From the NCBI GenBank assembly GCA_030848925.1, contig JANFFA010000001.1, forward strand, positions 1,302,001-1,366,000: DNA of 64,000 bases, written 5' to 3'. The notes below the pieces were generated by a model. It did not search any database. It was not told the DNA's origin and saw only the letters and a list, made by a program, of their open reading frames with translations. This stretch comes from Rhodalgimonas zhirmunskyi (GTDB taxonomy: Bacteria > Pseudomonadota > Alphaproteobacteria > Rhodobacterales > Rhodobacteraceae). Made by a program: the position numbers and the translations under genes. Positions 15,129-23,487 of the stretch are shown here, piece by piece (position 1 is the first letter of the stretch; the number at the start of each line of letters is the position of its first letter).

Positions 15129-16084
15129 CCCGCCTTCTGATCACCCGCGAAATGCCCGAGAGGGTGCAGGCCGCCGCCCGCGCCCTGCCCGGTGCCGATG
15201 TCACGCTGCGTGATGACGCCGCGCCGCTTTCGCCCGAAGCGGCGCAACAGGCGCTCTATGACTACGACGTGATCCTGCCCACGCTGGGCGATGGTTTTGG
15301 CGAGGCGGCCTTTTCGCGCGCCGATCCACCACGCGCCCGGCTGCTGGCCAATTTCGGTGTCGGCTTCAATCATATTGACGTGGCCGCCGCCCGCCGTCGC
15401 GGCATCGCCGTGACCAACACCCCCGGCGCAGTGACGGATGCCACCGCCGATATCGCCCTCACCCTGATCCTGATGAGCACCCGCCGCGCGGGCGAAGGTG
15501 AGCGGATGCTGCGCGCGGGCTGCTGGACAGGCTGGGAACCGACACAGCTTTTGGGCCTGCATGTGTCGGGGAAAACCGTCGGCATCATCGGTATGGGCCG
15601 CATCGGACAGGCCATTGCGCGGCGCTGTCACTACGGTTTCGGCATGACGGTGATCTTTTCCAATCGTTCGGAAAAACAGCTCGATTTCCCCGCCGAACAG
15701 ATGCCCCAGCACGAGTTGGCCCGCCATGCCGATATCATCGTGATCGCTGTCCCCGGCGGGCGCGAAACGCATCACCTGATCGGTCCCGGCTTCCTGTCCT
15801 CGATGCGCCCGCATGCGCATCTGGTCAACATCTCGCGCGGCGACGTGATCGACGAAACGGCCCTGATCGCCGCGCTTGAGGCCGGTCAGATCGCCGGTGC
15901 GGGCCTTGATGTCTACGAGCATGAACCAGACGTGCCCGACGCGCTGCGCAGGCTTGAAAACGTCACCCTGCTGCCCCACCTCGGCACTGCCGCCCTCGAA
16001 GTGCGCGAAGCGATGGGCCTGATGGCCATCGACAACATCCGCGCGCTGATCGCCGGGGAAACGCTGCCCAACCCGGTGAACTGA
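15125..16084 (+). CDS. D-2-hydroxyacid dehydrogenase (glyoxylate/hydroxypyruvate reductase type)
   Basis: 319 residues using a TTG start at 15125 that overlaps the previous stop as TTGA, with GGAAG upstream. Conservation of the N-terminus (LLITREMP) supports this start. The NAD(P)-binding motif GIIGMGRIGQAIA and the catalytic residues of the D-isomer-specific 2-hydroxyacid dehydrogenase family are visible: Arg in VNISRGDVID, Glu in DVYEHEP and His in LLPHLGTA. Substrates in this subgroup are glyoxylate, hydroxypyruvate or D-glycerate. Which one applies is not decidable from sequence. It ends the proC-csaA run, 69 bases before the FabH-like gene. Confidence 0.9.
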   Translation: MTRLLITREMPERVQAAARALPGADVTLRDDAAPLSPEAAQQALYDYDVILPTLGDGFGEAAFSRADPPRARLLANFGVGFNHIDVAAARRRGIAVTNTPGAVTDATADIALTLILMSTRRAGEGERMLRAGCWTGWEPTQLLGLHVSGKTVGIIGMGRIGQAIARRCHYGFGMTVIFSNRSEKQLDFPAEQMPQHELARHADIIVIAVPGGRETHHLIGPGFLSSMRPHAHLVNISRGDVIDETALIAALEAGQIAGAGLDVYEHEPDVPDALRRLENVTLLPHLGTAALEVREAMGLMAIDNIRALIAGETLPNPVN

Positions 16085-16153
16085 ACCGGGCTTTCCCCCT
16101 TGATCTCGGGGCTTCGGTAATATCTATGGAAGAACCGCAAGCGGAGGGGTCCA

Positions 16154-17275
16154 ATGTACAAGCCAGCCATCACCGGAACCGGGGTATTCACCCCCGAACA
16201 TGTCATCACCAACGACGAGCTGGTCGAAAGCTTCAACCAATACGCCACCAAGTGGAACGAAGACCACGCCGCCGAAATCGAGGCGGGTGAGCTTGAGGCG
16301 AAAGACATGTCCTCCTCCGAGTTCATCTTCAAGGCGTCCGGCATCGAGCAGCGCTATGTTCTCGACAAGGAAGGCACGCTCGACCCAACCCGCATGTATC
16401 CAAAGTTTCGCCAGCGCAGTGATGACGAACCCGGCCTGATGACCGAAATCGCGATGGAGGCCTGCAAGACCGCGCTGGATCAGGCCGGGATCGACGCCTC
16501 GGAAATCGATCTGGTGATCTGCGCTGCCTCGAACATGGAACGCGCCTACCCCGCCATCGCCATCGAAATTCAGAACGCGCTTGGCGCGGGGGGCTTTGCC
16601 TTTGACATGAACGTCGCCTGTTCCTCGGCCACCTTCGGCATTCAGGCCGCCGCCGACATGATCCGCGCGGGCTCGGTGAAAAAGGCGCTCGTGGTCAATC
16701 CCGAAATCACCTCGGGCCACCTCGAATGGCGTGACCGCGATTGCCATTTCATCTTTGGCGACGTCTGCACCGCCACCGTGCTGGAACGTGAAGAGGACGC
16801 CAAGGGCGATTACTTCAAGGTGCTTTCCACCCGCTGCGCAACCGAGTTCTCGAACAACATCCGCAACAATTTCGGCTTCCTGCGCCGCAACCGCCCCGAC
16901 GGCATGAAAGATCGCCGCGACATGCAATTCATGCAGAACGGGCGCAAGGTCTTCAAAGAAGTGCTGCCGCTCGTCGCCGCCCATATCGGCCAGCACATGG
17001 AAGAAGAAGGCGTCGACCCCACCACGCTTAAGCGTCTTTGGCTGCATCAGGCCAACAAGGCGATGAACGATTTCATCGGCAAGCGCGTGCTTGGCCGCAC
17101 CCCCGAGGAGGGCGAACAGCCCAACATTCTTCAGGATTACGCCAACACATCCTCGGCCGGGTCGATCATCGCATTCGCCAAGTATTCCGATGACCTCGCC
17201 CCCGGCGAACAAGGGCTGATCTGCTCGTTCGGCGCGGGCTATTCCGTGGGCTCGGTACTGGTGGAGCGCGCCTGA
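16154..17275 (+). CDS. FabH-like beta-ketoacyl-ACP synthase III (long form)
   Basis: 373 residues, about 50 more than E. coli FabH; the extra length lies in the N-terminal third (about residues 30-75, acidic) . The thiolase-fold catalytic triad is present: Cys in NVACSSATFG, His in WLHQANKAMN and Asn in YANTSSAGSI. FabH enzymes start fatty-acid synthesis by condensing acetyl-CoA with malonyl-ACP; long relatives may instead act on other acyl groups, like Pseudomonas FabY or lipid and polyketide starter enzymes. No second fabH is in the window for comparison. GGAGG precedes the ATG. Confidence 0.88.
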   Translation: MYKPAITGTGVFTPEHVITNDELVESFNQYATKWNEDHAAEIEAGELEAKDMSSSEFIFKASGIEQRYVLDKEGTLDPTRMYPKFRQRSDDEPGLMTEIAMEACKTALDQAGIDASEIDLVICAASNMERAYPAIAIEIQNALGAGGFAFDMNVACSSATFGIQAAADMIRAGSVKKALVVNPEITSGHLEWRDRDCHFIFGDVCTATVLEREEDAKGDYFKVLSTRCATEFSNNIRNNFGFLRRNRPDGMKDRRDMQFMQNGRKVFKEVLPLVAAHIGQHMEEEGVDPTTLKRLWLHQANKAMNDFIGKRVLGRTPEEGEQPNILQDYANTSSAGSIIAFAKYSDDLAPGEQGLICSFGAGYSVGSVLVERA

Positions 17276-17305
17276 AGCGCGCCCTGATCCAGTTCAGACA
17301 GGCTT

Positions 17306-17554
17306 TCAAACCCGACCCGCGCCCTGAGCACGCAGCCGCTTGACCTGAAGCTTGATGAAAGCGGTCAGGATGCGGCCCGTGATCAGCATCGCAAAGCCCA
17401 GAGCGGCGACCCCAATCGCAAGCATCGGTCGATCAAAACTTGCCGGAAGGACGTCGGCAAGCCCCTCTTTGCGGAACAAAAGATAGCACCACAAGATGCC
17501 AGCAGCGGCGACGACGCCGCCGAAAAAGTTCAGAAGATGAATAAGTGGAAGCAC
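17306..17554 (-). CDS. Small membrane protein, unknown function
   Basis: 82 residues with two hydrophobic segments (near LLNFFGGVVAAAGILWCYLLF and MLAIGVAALGFAMLITGRIL) and a basic C-terminus (KRLRAQGAGRV). I do not recognise the family. The GTG at 17554 has AGGAG 7 bases upstream; a GTG two codons earlier would sit directly on the Shine-Dalgarno and is less likely. It converges with the FabH-like gene. The following 220 bases up to the next minus-strand gene hold nothing convincing. Confidence 0.55.
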   Translation of the reverse strand: MLPLIHLLNFFGGVVAAAGILWCYLLFRKEGLADVLPASFDRPMLAIGVAALGFAMLITGRILTAFIKLQVKRLRAQGAGRV

Positions 17555-17776
17555 GGCCACGCTCCTGTTCTCAACGGGTACCCAATCCCCGCCTGAAACA
17601 CGTCTGACACAGCGGAGCGATCTTCAATCTAGCCACAAAATTAGACAATTCTTTGAAAATGCGATGGCGCGGATTTGCCAAGCGCGGCGGGCGCCAAGCC
17701 CTCACCGCGCCCGGTATCAGCCAACGACCGCACTTGTTGAACATCCCTTGCGGCGTTTGAGTGGGTCCGCGCCGCG

Positions 17777-18031
17777 TTACACCTCTGGCGCATCCGCAGG
17801 CGGGACAAGGCCGTAGTCGCCCGGCTTGTGATCGGGGTTCCAGTTCGGGTCATCCCGCTTGATCAGGCGCGAAACGAACGCCCCGGCAGGCACGGCGGCA
17901 ATTGCGGCCACCACAACGGAAACGATGATCGGCACCGGGCCATAAAGCCCAAACGAAAACGCAACGACGATCAGCGTGCCGGCAATCGCAGGGCCGGCCA
18001 TCAGGGCGTTGAAAAAGGCAAGTCTGTCCAT
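17777..18031 (-). CDS. Small membrane protein, unknown function
   Basis: 84 residues: a short N-terminus (MDRLAFFNALMAGPAIAGTLIVVAFSFGLYG) followed by a second hydrophobic stretch (VPIIVSVVVAAIAAVPAGAFV) and a hydrophilic, proline-rich tail ending in YGLVPPADAPEV. Two membrane helices with a cytoplasmic tail are likely. AAGGAGAG lies a few bases before the ATG, a good initiation signal. Conserved short proteins like this are frequent in the family, but I can assign no function. It lies downstream of the hydratase gene on the same strand. Confidence 0.65.
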   Translation of the reverse strand: MDRLAFFNALMAGPAIAGTLIVVAFSFGLYGPVPIIVSVVVAAIAAVPAGAFVSRLIKRDDPNWNPDHKPGDYGLVPPADAPEV

Positions 18032-18096
18032 TGTTTCTCTCCTTGTCTGTCAAAGAGAGAACGCAGCCCCGAAGCGGTGGTTCCCGAACCCGGCGC

Positions 18097-18867
18097 TCAC
18101 AAGCCCTTGATCGACAGGCGATTGCGCCCCAGCGTGGCGTATTCGGCCACGATTTCCGCCCCCGGCACGGCCTCAACCACGTCACAGATCAGCCCGGTGG
18201 CAATCACCTGCCCGGCGCAAAGACCCTTGCCCTGCCGGTTCAACGCATTGGCAAGCCAGACAAGCACCTCGGCCGGATCGCCCAGCGCCGCCGCACCGGC
18301 CCCTCGGGTCGCCTCTGTGCCATTCACCGACACCCGCACCGTTTCGGCAGCCATGTCCATATCCGGCGCATAGGCCCGCTCGGCCCCCGCGATCAGGCCG
18401 CGATGGACCACCCCGTCGGCCAACAGCCACTCCGCCGCCTCGCGCAACCCGCCGGGCAAGCGCTTGTTCACCCATTCGAACACCGGCAACACTGTCCCCA
18501 CCGCGGCCAGCACCTCGGCACGCGCGTACTCCGCATCGCGCGGCGGCAGGTCGGCGCGCATTCGAAAGCCGATCTCGGCCTCGATCACGCCTAGGTCGCC
18601 CTCAAGCAGCGGCCATTCTACGCCACTTTCAGCAATCTCGAACACCGGTCCGGCCAAGGGCGCATCGACGCCACAGATCTCTTGCGCCTTTTTCGCGGTC
18701 AGCCCCACTTTCCAGCCCAGCACCGGCAGGCCCATCGCCGCCGTCATTGCGTCCTGCACGGCTTGCGCCGCGTCCATATCGGTGGGTTTCGGCCCCGGAT
18801 AGTCAGACAGCTTGCGCCCATCCCGCCGTGCCTCTGCCAGCGTTGCGCCCATCTCCTGCGGTGTCAT
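18097..18867 (-). CDS. 2-keto-4-pentenoate hydratase-like protein (FAA hydrolase superfamily)
   Basis: 256 residues, the normal size of MhpD-type hydratases. Recognisable family features: LGWKVGLTAKKAQEICGV, the metal-ligand motif VIEAEIGFRM (two Glu), the later VFEWVNKRL segment and TGLICDVVEAVPGAEIVAEY near the C-terminus. Relatives hydrate 2-hydroxypenta-2,4-dienoate in meta-cleavage pathways or decarboxylate 4-oxalocrotonate. No ring-cleavage dioxygenase is adjacent, so a role in aromatic breakdown is not shown. GGGGGAG precedes the ATG. It lies just downstream of tdk (14 bases), probably cotranscribed. Confidence 0.83.
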   Translation of the reverse strand: MTPQEMGATLAEARRDGRKLSDYPGPKPTDMDAAQAVQDAMTAAMGLPVLGWKVGLTAKKAQEICGVDAPLAGPVFEIAESGVEWPLLEGDLGVIEAEIGFRMRADLPPRDAEYARAEVLAAVGTVLPVFEWVNKRLPGGLREAAEWLLADGVVHRGLIAGAERAYAPDMDMAAETVRVSVNGTEATRGAGAAALGDPAEVLVWLANALNRQGKGLCAGQVIATGLICDVVEAVPGAEIVAEYATLGRNRLSIKGL

Positions 18868-18881
18868 GTCCGGTCTCCCCC

Positions 18882-19481
18882 TTATGTGTCGCCATCAACG
18901 GGCCGGTCGCCCATCTCCTCGCGCCAATGTCTGCGGCACAGGCTTTCATAGGTCTCATTGCCACCGATCTGCACCTGCGCCCCCGCCGTCGCGACCCGGC
19001 CCTTGCCATCGCGGCGCACCACCATCGTGGCCTTCTTGCCGCAATGACAGATGGTGCGCACTTCGCGCATTTCGTCGGCCAACGCCAGAAGCGTGGCCGA
19101 GCCGGGGAACAGCTCGCCCCGGAAATCCACCCGCAGACCATAACACATCACCGGCACGTTCAGATCATCGACCACCCGCGCCAGTTGCCACACCTGCTCG
19201 GGCGTCAAAAACTGCGCCTCATCGATGAAAACACAGGCAACCGACCCGCGCGCACGCCGCGCCTCGATCATCGCGAAAAGATCGTCCCCGGCATCGAACA
19301 TGTCAGCCTCGGCACCAATGCCGATCCGGCTTGCGATCCGCCCCTCGCCCGCCCGCGTATCGAGCCGCGCAGTCAAAAGATAGCTCTCCATCCCGCGCTC
19401 GCGATAGTTATGCGCTGCCTGCAAAAGCACGGTCGATTTGCCCGCGTTCATGGTGGAAAAATTGAAGTATAACTTGGCCAT
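18882..19481 (-). CDS. tdk: Thymidine kinase (type II)
   Basis: 199 residues from the ATG at 19481, chosen because MAKLYFNFSTMNAGKST aligns with the E. coli Tdk start; an upstream GTG would add seven residues. The enzyme phosphorylates thymidine to dTMP with ATP for salvage. Visible: P-loop STMNAGKST (9-17), DEAQFL containing the Walker B region, CYGLRVDFRGELFPGS, and a zinc-binding site with CHCGKKA plus later CRRHW cysteines. All catalytic features appear intact. The ribosome-binding site is weak. The next gene upstream is divergent, about 340 bases away. Confidence 0.93.
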   Translation of the reverse strand: MAKLYFNFSTMNAGKSTVLLQAAHNYRERGMESYLLTARLDTRAGEGRIASRIGIGAEADMFDAGDDLFAMIEARRARGSVACVFIDEAQFLTPEQVWQLARVVDDLNVPVMCYGLRVDFRGELFPGSATLLALADEMREVRTICHCGKKATMVVRRDGKGRVATAGAQVQIGGNETYESLCRRHWREEMGDRPVDGDT

Positions 19482-19820
19482 GGCCCGGTTTTGCCCCGCC
19501 ACATTCGGTTTGGCAAGCCTGTGAAGGCACCGTGGCAGAACCCGCCGGGCCAGTTACGCGAAGTCGCAGCAAAAGCGGGAACCACTGGGGATGGACGTCC
19601 TCGCTTCCTCGAACTACGCCAACTCACGGCTGGTCGGGTTCTGCCGTCCGGTCGGGCTGATGGCCCCCACTCCCGGGGCCCCCGAACATCTTGGTGCACA
19701 AGCGCGGGAGCCATATTCTTCATGACAAATCCAATATAAATCACTAAGGGGAAAGCCAGCCATGGTTTCCCCGCGCCCGTTGCGGGGAGTGCCTGAAAAT
19801 CAAAGGGGATGACACGCACC
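19482..19820. other. Divergent intergenic region tdk / small HTH gene
   Basis: No supported gene. Near 19728-19740 CCAATATAAATCAC offers a possible -10 for the plus-strand gene. TCCCCGC (19768-19774) and GCGGGGA (19782-19788) form a 7-bp hairpin in the probable leader. The rest shows no repeat or RNA gene that I can recognise. Confidence 0.4.
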
Positions 19821-20282
19821 ATGACTCCGGTTGGTAGCTATTTGAAAAAACACACAGAAGCGCTTGTGAAATCCGTGGGCATCGAAGCCGCCTGCGAGAT
19901 CACCGGCAAATCCAAGGCCACGCTGGGCCGCTACTACTCTGATGCAGATGAACATGCAGATCGCTTCATGCCGATCGACGCGGTTGCGCTGCTCGAACAG
20001 GCCGCGCCTTATCCTCACGTCACCTCTTCTCTGGCCGAATTGAACGGCTCCGCCCTCAGCCATGATGAAACCCGCCGCAACAGCAGCGAAGACAGCGGCG
20101 GCGTCAATTCCGACGTTATCGCCCTGTCCCAGCGGTTCGCGCTTCTGATGGGCGAATATCAGCAATCCATCGAAGACGGCATCATCACCGTGAACGAGGC
20201 CAAGCGCCTCCTGCGCGAAACGGTCGCCCTGCAACAGGTCCTGATCGACATGAAGCTGCACCTCGAGCAGGAGACCAATTGA
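19821..20282 (+). CDS. Small putative helix-turn-helix protein, unknown function
   Basis: 153 residues from the ATG at 19821; an ATG four codons earlier sits directly on AAAGGGG, so either may be used. Residues 15-45 (ALVKSVGIEAACEITGKSKATLGRYYSD) look like a helix-turn-helix with an ATLGRYY recognition helix, reminiscent of phage CII-like or small DNA-binding regulators. The C-terminal half is helical and acidic (MGEYQQSIEDGIITVNEAKRLLRETVALQQVLIDM). I do not recognise a named family. Its TGA overlaps the TTG start of the LuxR gene, so the two are probably cotranslated and may work together. Confidence 0.7.
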   Translation: MTPVGSYLKKHTEALVKSVGIEAACEITGKSKATLGRYYSDADEHADRFMPIDAVALLEQAAPYPHVTSSLAELNGSALSHDETRRNSSEDSGGVNSDVIALSQRFALLMGEYQQSIEDGIITVNEAKRLLRETVALQQVLIDMKLHLEQETN

Positions 20283-21211
20283 GCGGCGCCGACCCGGAAC
20301 ATATCGCCCCGCCCCCGCGCCGTGACGTGGTCGAGGCGGAATGCTACACGCCCGCCCTGTTGCGCGATTTTCTCGTCGATCTCGAAACCACCACGCATTC
20401 GCGACAGGTCTGGTCGCTGCTCGTAGGCCTCGGGCAGGCGCTCAACCTGCCGTGCATCGATTTCATCTGCGCCAGTTCGTGGGACCATTTCCGCAAGACG
20501 ATCTTCGTGCGCACCTCCTATGACGCCAGCTTCCTCAATGGCTGGAACGAGGACCCCGAGATTGCGAAATGGTCCTATTTCCGCAGCCACGCCATGCATC
20601 ACCTGACACCGATCATGGTGGGTCTCGAATTCATCGATGAATACATCCACCTGCCCGCGCGCCGGGTCGAAGTCCTGCGCGAGGCGGCCGCACGCGGCAT
20701 CCGTGCGGGCTTTTCCATTCCGTTGCGCCTGCATGCCCCGCCACAGGCCGCACTCATCACCTTCGCGGGCGATCATTCCCGCCGCGAGATGAAAGAGATC
20801 GTGCGCGCCCACGGCTGGACATTGTCCCTCGCCGCGATGCACGGCCATCAACGCTACATGACTCATTTCCACGCCGAGTTTCCCGAGCGCAACAAGATAT
20901 CCGCCAAGCAACTGGAACTTCTGGGAAAAATTGGCCTCGGCCTGCAAGATAAACAGATCGCACAAGAGATCGGCATCTCGGTCTCGGCGGTGCGCCAGCG
21001 GATGCATTCCCTGATGGAGAAAACCGGTCTCAACAATCGCGCCGAACTCGCCGCCCTCGCGATGAGCATGGGCGTGCTGCCCGATCCGGTGCACGGCCCC
21101 GGCCATAAAGAGGCTGAAATTCTGTTTGAAATGGATGGCAAGGGCACGATCCGCCGCCCTGCTCACAACGGCGACATCTCCGCACCGAACCCCAAGGCCC
21201 GCCGGCGATAA
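20279..21211 (+). CDS. LuxR-type regulator with autoinducer-binding-like domain (orphan)
   Basis: 310 residues from a TTG at 20279 overlapping the previous TGA (TTGA), with GGAG 6 bases upstream; there is no ATG before residue 90 or so. The N-terminal two-thirds (about 25-190) matches the layout of autoinducer-binding domains, with GIRAGFSIPLRLHAPPQAALITFAGDH typical of the domain's second half. A C-terminal LuxR helix-turn-helix follows (ISAKQLELLGKIGLGLQDKQIAQEIGISVSAVRQRMHSLMEKTGLNNRAEL). About 50 further residues form a tail. No luxI-type synthase is in the window. The ligand is unknown; regulation with the coupled upstream protein is inferred. Confidence 0.82.
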   Translation: MSGADPEHIAPPPRRDVVEAECYTPALLRDFLVDLETTTHSRQVWSLLVGLGQALNLPCIDFICASSWDHFRKTIFVRTSYDASFLNGWNEDPEIAKWSYFRSHAMHHLTPIMVGLEFIDEYIHLPARRVEVLREAAARGIRAGFSIPLRLHAPPQAALITFAGDHSRREMKEIVRAHGWTLSLAAMHGHQRYMTHFHAEFPERNKISAKQLELLGKIGLGLQDKQIAQEIGISVSAVRQRMHSLMEKTGLNNRAELAALAMSMGVLPDPVHGPGHKEAEILFEMDGKGTIRRPAHNGDISAPNPKARRR

Positions 21212-21617
21212 TCGTACAACGCTAGGGGATACTCCCGGCTACGAACACGCATCCGAGCCCGCAACAGCCACAGCTGAAAATTGAGGCGCCCGACGCTGGT
21301 TGCGCGGGGGCGCCTCGGATCGATTGAAATAGAGTGCGCCGCGCCCCCGGTGAACATGCCGAAATTGCCTTGCCGGAAGCGGGTGTGGCCTGGAGGGGGA
21401 TCATCGCAGCACCGACCAGGCCCTCGGTGTACGAGCGGGCGCAGTCTGGGGAACGTACGCCCCCGAAAACGATCCCCCCCATTTGTTCAGTTTAGGGGAA
21501 TTGAGCGTGTTACGGGCGGCGAACAGCCCGAAACTAGCTCCTCCGCTCATATAATTTCCGACAGGCACACCAACCCAACCTGTCATTTTCAACAGGTTTA
21601 GCCGCCGCTTTGCCCCA
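21212..21617. other. 406-base region without an assignable gene
   Basis: Between luxR (plus) and the deacylase gene (minus). On the minus strand an open frame at 21401-21592 encodes about 60 residues including NTLNSPKLNKWGGSFSGAY, and a second overlapping frame runs on at 21222-21482, which could be a frameshifted remnant. Runs of C (for example 21473-21480) and lower apparent GC than neighbours are seen. I could not identify an RNA gene here. Confidence 0.35.
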
Positions 21618-22745
21618 TCAACCCGCGACGAGGCTCTCGATCACCTTGTCGATCATCCGCTCACAGGCGTCGAGTTGCGCAATCTCAATGAACTCGTCCG
21701 GCTTGTGCCCCTGCGCCATGTCGCCGGGCCCACACACCAGCGCGGGCACGCCACGCGCCGCGAAATACCCCGCCTCGGTCCCGTAGGACACCTTGGTCAG
21801 CCCCGCATCCGCCGGAAGGAAGCTGCGCATCCGGGCCACCTCGGCGCTGTTTTCCGCCACGGCGAGGCCGGGATAGGCGTTTTCCACCGTGATCGTGGCA
21901 TCACCAATCCGCGCCCCCTCCTGCCTAAGCCGCGCCATGATCTCTTCGGGATCATCCGCCGCCAAGTTGCGGATTTCAAAACGCACCTCGGCATGATCCG
22001 GCACGATGTTAAGCGCGGTGCCGCCCCGCATGATCCCCGCATGTACCGTGGTATAAGGCGTGCCAAAGCCCGCATCGCGCGCCCCCGTTTCGGCCAGTCG
22101 CGCCTGTTCCGCGCGCAGCGCGCCTATGAACTCCGCCGCGCCATGCAGGGCATTGCGATACTGCGGCGCGTCGGCGCTATGCCCGGCTTCGCCCGTGAAC
22201 TCGGCCTTGAGAAAGGTCTTGCCCTTGTGGCCCGTGGCGATCTGCATCTGCGTCGGTTCGCCCACGATACACAGATCCGGCGCGCCCACTGTCTGCTCCA
22301 ACCGGTCCAGCATCACCGGTATCCCGAGGCATCCCGCCTCCTCATCCCACGAAAAGGCGAATTTCAAGGGCGCGGCCAGCACGGCACCGCCGCCCGCCCG
22401 TTCCGCCCCCGCCAGCATCGCGGCGAGAAAGCCCTTCATATCCGTCGTGCCGCGCCCGTAAACGCGCCCGCCCTCGCGGCGCAGACGAAACGGATCGCTG
22501 CTCCAGTCCTGCCCCTCGACCGGCACCACGTCCATATGCCCCGACAGCATGATGCCGCCCGGCCCTTCCGGCCCAATCGCGGCGAGTATCCCGCGCTTGT
22601 CGCCCTCTTCGATCACATGCACCTGCGCGCCCGCTGCCCCAAGCACGCCCGCCACATATTCCGCGATCTCCACGTTGGAACGCCCCACAACCGAGGCAAA
22701 CCCAACAAGGCGCTCAAGATGCGCCAGAATCCCCGCCTCACGCAT
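21618..22745 (-). CDS. argE: ArgE-type M20 deacylase (acetylornithine deacetylase family)
   Basis: 375 residues of the M20 metallopeptidase family. Di-zinc ligands and catalytic residues are visible: His in LSGHMDVVP, bridging Asp in RGTTDMKG, catalytic Glu pair in SWDEEAG, Glu in VGEPT, and a late His in AQGHKPDEF. The dimerisation (lid) domain lies between (AGHSADAPQYRNAL..). ArgE removes acetyl from N2-acetylornithine, but relatives cleave other N-acyl amino acids, and the neighbours (DUF1028, RidA, Rieske oxygenase) suggest a catabolic use rather than arginine synthesis. It overlaps the DUF1028 gene by 8 bases. Confidence 0.85.
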   Translation of the reverse strand: MREAGILAHLERLVGFASVVGRSNVEIAEYVAGVLGAAGAQVHVIEEGDKRGILAAIGPEGPGGIMLSGHMDVVPVEGQDWSSDPFRLRREGGRVYGRGTTDMKGFLAAMLAGAERAGGGAVLAAPLKFAFSWDEEAGCLGIPVMLDRLEQTVGAPDLCIVGEPTQMQIATGHKGKTFLKAEFTGEAGHSADAPQYRNALHGAAEFIGALRAEQARLAETGARDAGFGTPYTTVHAGIMRGGTALNIVPDHAEVRFEIRNLAADDPEEIMARLRQEGARIGDATITVENAYPGLAVAENSAEVARMRSFLPADAGLTKVSYGTEAGYFAARGVPALVCGPGDMAQGHKPDEFIEIAQLDACERMIDKVIESLVAG

Positions 22746-23415
22746 CTCCCGGAACGCCGTAAGACGGCGCCTCCGACGGGTCGAGCGCCCGTGTCACGTA
22801 ATCCTCAAGCTGCGGTTTATAGACGTCCCACGCCCGTGCCATGGCGGCAATCGGCGCGCCCGCATCATCCCAGTCACAGCGCAACTCGGCCACCGGCCAC
22901 GCTACCTTGTCCACCAGCATCATCCCCGCTGAATGCACCGGCCCGGCCTCGCCGCCCGCCGCCAGCCCCGCCTGCATCGCCGCGACCAACCTGTCGCCCA
23001 GATGCCCGGTCGCGGCCTCGAAACCTGCCACGACCGCCGCCGGCACGCCCGGCGCGGCCAGCAGGTTCCCGGCCGAAACCACGCCCGCGCCCGTCGCCTC
23101 GCCCACCACGCCCAGCGCCTTCGCGCCCGAATGGATCGCCACCACGCCGCGCGCGTCCACCGCCAGAAGCTGGCGAAACGCCATGTAATCACGCTGCGAA
23201 ACCAGTTCGGCCACCGCCTCCCGCGCGCTCGCCCCCGCTTGCATCAGGTCAAGGCACGCTGGCCCCAGTGTCGGGTCGGTCACGTTCTGCGACGCCACGG
23301 CCCCCACCCCGGCCCGCGCATAGGCACAGCGCGCCGCCACCGCCGGGGATGACGACGACACCGCCACCCCGAACATCCCCGTCTCGGCGCAGCGCGCCAC
23401 CAGTGAAAATGTCAT
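22738..23415 (-). CDS. DUF1028 family protein (Ntn-hydrolase-like)
   Basis: 225 residues from the ATG at 23415, with GGGGAG 5 bases upstream. The family opening MTFSLVARCAETGMFGVAVSSSSPAVAARCAYARAGVGAVASQN is diagnostic of DUF1028, as are the following DPTLGPACLDLM and GVVAIHSGAKALG segments. DUF1028 proteins are predicted relatives of Ntn-hydrolases such as the proteasome-like amidases and often occur with RidA, M20 deacylases and catabolic oxygenases, as here. The reaction is not established. It lies between the RidA and ArgE-like genes in a six-gene minus-strand run, with a family A hairpin repeat immediately upstream. Confidence 0.85.
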   Translation of the reverse strand: MTFSLVARCAETGMFGVAVSSSSPAVAARCAYARAGVGAVASQNVTDPTLGPACLDLMQAGASAREAVAELVSQRDYMAFRQLLAVDARGVVAIHSGAKALGVVGEATGAGVVSAGNLLAAPGVPAAVVAGFEAATGHLGDRLVAAMQAGLAAGGEAGPVHSAGMMLVDKVAWPVAELRCDWDDAGAPIAAMARAWDVYKPQLEDYVTRALDPSEAPSYGVPGDA

Positions 23416-23428
23416 TGCCACTCCCCTG

Positions 23429-23480
23429 CTTCACTTGACCGCAAATATCCTGCGGGGGTGTGGGGGTGCAAAACCCCCAC
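23429..23480 (+). repeat. Intergenic hairpin repeat, family A, copy 2
   Basis: Begins CTTCACTTGACC, continues GCAAATATCC and a G-run, and ends in GTGGGGG (23460-23466) paired with CCCCCAC (23474-23480) around TGCAAAA. Nearly identical to the copy at 28267-28318. It lies between the RidA stop and the DUF1028 start. Confidence 0.8.
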
Positions 23481-23487
23481 GCACCTC

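Noticed and set aside
21212-21617. tmRNA or other known RNA gene in the gap
   Set aside because: Read both strands for a tmRNA tag frame, tRNA-like ends and known conserved cores and found none.
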